A stretch of DNA of 31,610 nt. Source: DAOPYE01 sp035352715. Its GTDB lineage: Bacteria > Acidobacteriota > Holophagae > Holophagales > Holophagaceae. Of the stretch, positions 31,263 through 31,610 are shown piece after piece. Numbering within the stretch: the stretch's first letter is position 1; the number at the start of each line of letters is the position of its first letter. Under the pieces are notes generated by a model, which did not search any database, was not told the DNA's origin, and was given only the letters and a program-made list of their open reading frames with translations. The stretch is taken from assembly GCA_035352715.1 (NCBI GenBank), contig DAOPYE010000024.1:1-31610 (forward strand). The letters run 5' to 3'. Made by a program: the position numbers and the translations under genes.

Positions 31263-31610
31263 TCAGGCTCGGGCTTCATGGGGTACTTCCATGTGCTTGC
31301 GGAGTTTGGCGAGGCTTTGAAAGAGCGTGGCCTTGACCGTGCCTTCGGCGCAGTCGAGGTCGGTGGCGATCTCCTTCACGGGGCGCTCCTGAACGTAGTA
31401 GGCCAGGATCATGGAGCGCTGCCGGGGCGTCAGGCCTTCCAGGGCAACCTGGAGGGCTCGCAGTTTCCGGCCTTTATCGATCGATTCCCAGGGGGAGATC
31501 GAATGAGGGTCCGGAGCGTCAAAGGACTCGGGGGGAGGCAGCTCCCGACCTCGTTTACGCAGATGGTCGGTCGCCGCATTAGCCGCCAGCGTAAAAAGCC
31601 ATGCCGCCAC
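31263..31610 (-). CDS. ECF-type RNA polymerase sigma factor, N-terminus cut by window edge
   Basis: Only the last 115 residues are visible; the frame is open to the right edge. The first part, AAWLFTLAANAATDHLRKRGRE, is the end of sigma region 2 (2.4), which reads the -10 element. After a Pro/Asp-rich linker comes region 4, LEGLTPRQRSMILAYYVQERPVKEIATDL, and the recognition helix with CAEGTVKATLFQSLAKLRKH, which binds the -35 element. This is the size and layout of an ECF sigma factor. The TGA is followed after one base by the ATG of the membrane protein, so the two are coupled, as in sigma/anti-sigma pairs. Confidence 0.9.
   Translation of the reverse strand: MAAWLFTLAANAATDHLRKRGRELPPPESFDAPDPHSISPWESIDKGRKLRALQVALEGLTPRQRSMILAYYVQERPVKEIATDLDCAEGTVKATLFQSLAKLRKHMEVPHEARA

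Overview
The window reads as chromosomal DNA of a GC-rich, flagellated, diderm bacterium, most likely an acidobacterium of the Holophaga/Geothrix type. That placement is inferred from gene style: a Ser/Thr kinase fused to a WD40-like (PD40) propeller, a DUF5916/CBM9-like outer-membrane barrel protein, ThyX instead of ThyA, OmpA-type proteins and an MsbA-like exporter. No rRNA, complete tRNA, CRISPR array, insertion sequence or prophage was seen. Coding density is very high and all five convergent gene pairs overlap or are separated by 4 bp or less.

Left part (1-8372). A truncated OmpA-family gene (-) faces a hexapeptide acyltransferase (+). Then come, on the minus strand, folC, an OmpA-like secreted protein and a PD40 Ser/Thr kinase, transcribed in that order. 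A possible 60-residue plus-strand gene lies between folC and accD. accD and parB follow.

Middle (8365-20027, all minus strand). In transcription order from the right: flagellin, flaG, fliD, fliS and a fliT-like gene, ended by a hairpin; then a TrpC-like/histone-H1-like fusion gene interrupted by a 100-N assembly gap, eno, an ftsB-like gene, dapF, two tandem TPR-glycosyltransferase paralogues, parA and parB. Most junctions are overlaps or gaps of a few bases, so transcription units are probably long.

Right part (20028-31610). A 302-bp divergent region carries a sigma-28-like promoter, a palindrome and a CsrA-type leader hairpin for flagellin, and leads to thyX plus a PLP-dependent enzyme on the plus strand. 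Next are the DUF5916 barrel protein (-), a DUF192 protein (+), a divergent metallophosphoesterase-like protein (-), a small membrane protein with a DHCW-type cupin (+), and then minus-strand queA, an MsbA-like ABC exporter, a TPR/HEAT-like secreted protein, a membrane protein resembling an anti-sigma factor and an ECF-type sigma factor cut by the window edge.

The most unusual locus is 14665-16177. An indole-3-glycerol-phosphate-synthase-like barrel that appears to have lost most catalytic residues continues in frame into a Lys/Ala/Pro-rich histone-like tail of 45-bp tandem repeats. A strong internal ribosome binding site could make the tail as a separate protein. Next in interest is the leader of the flagellin gene, which carries the two-site pattern expected for CsrA control.
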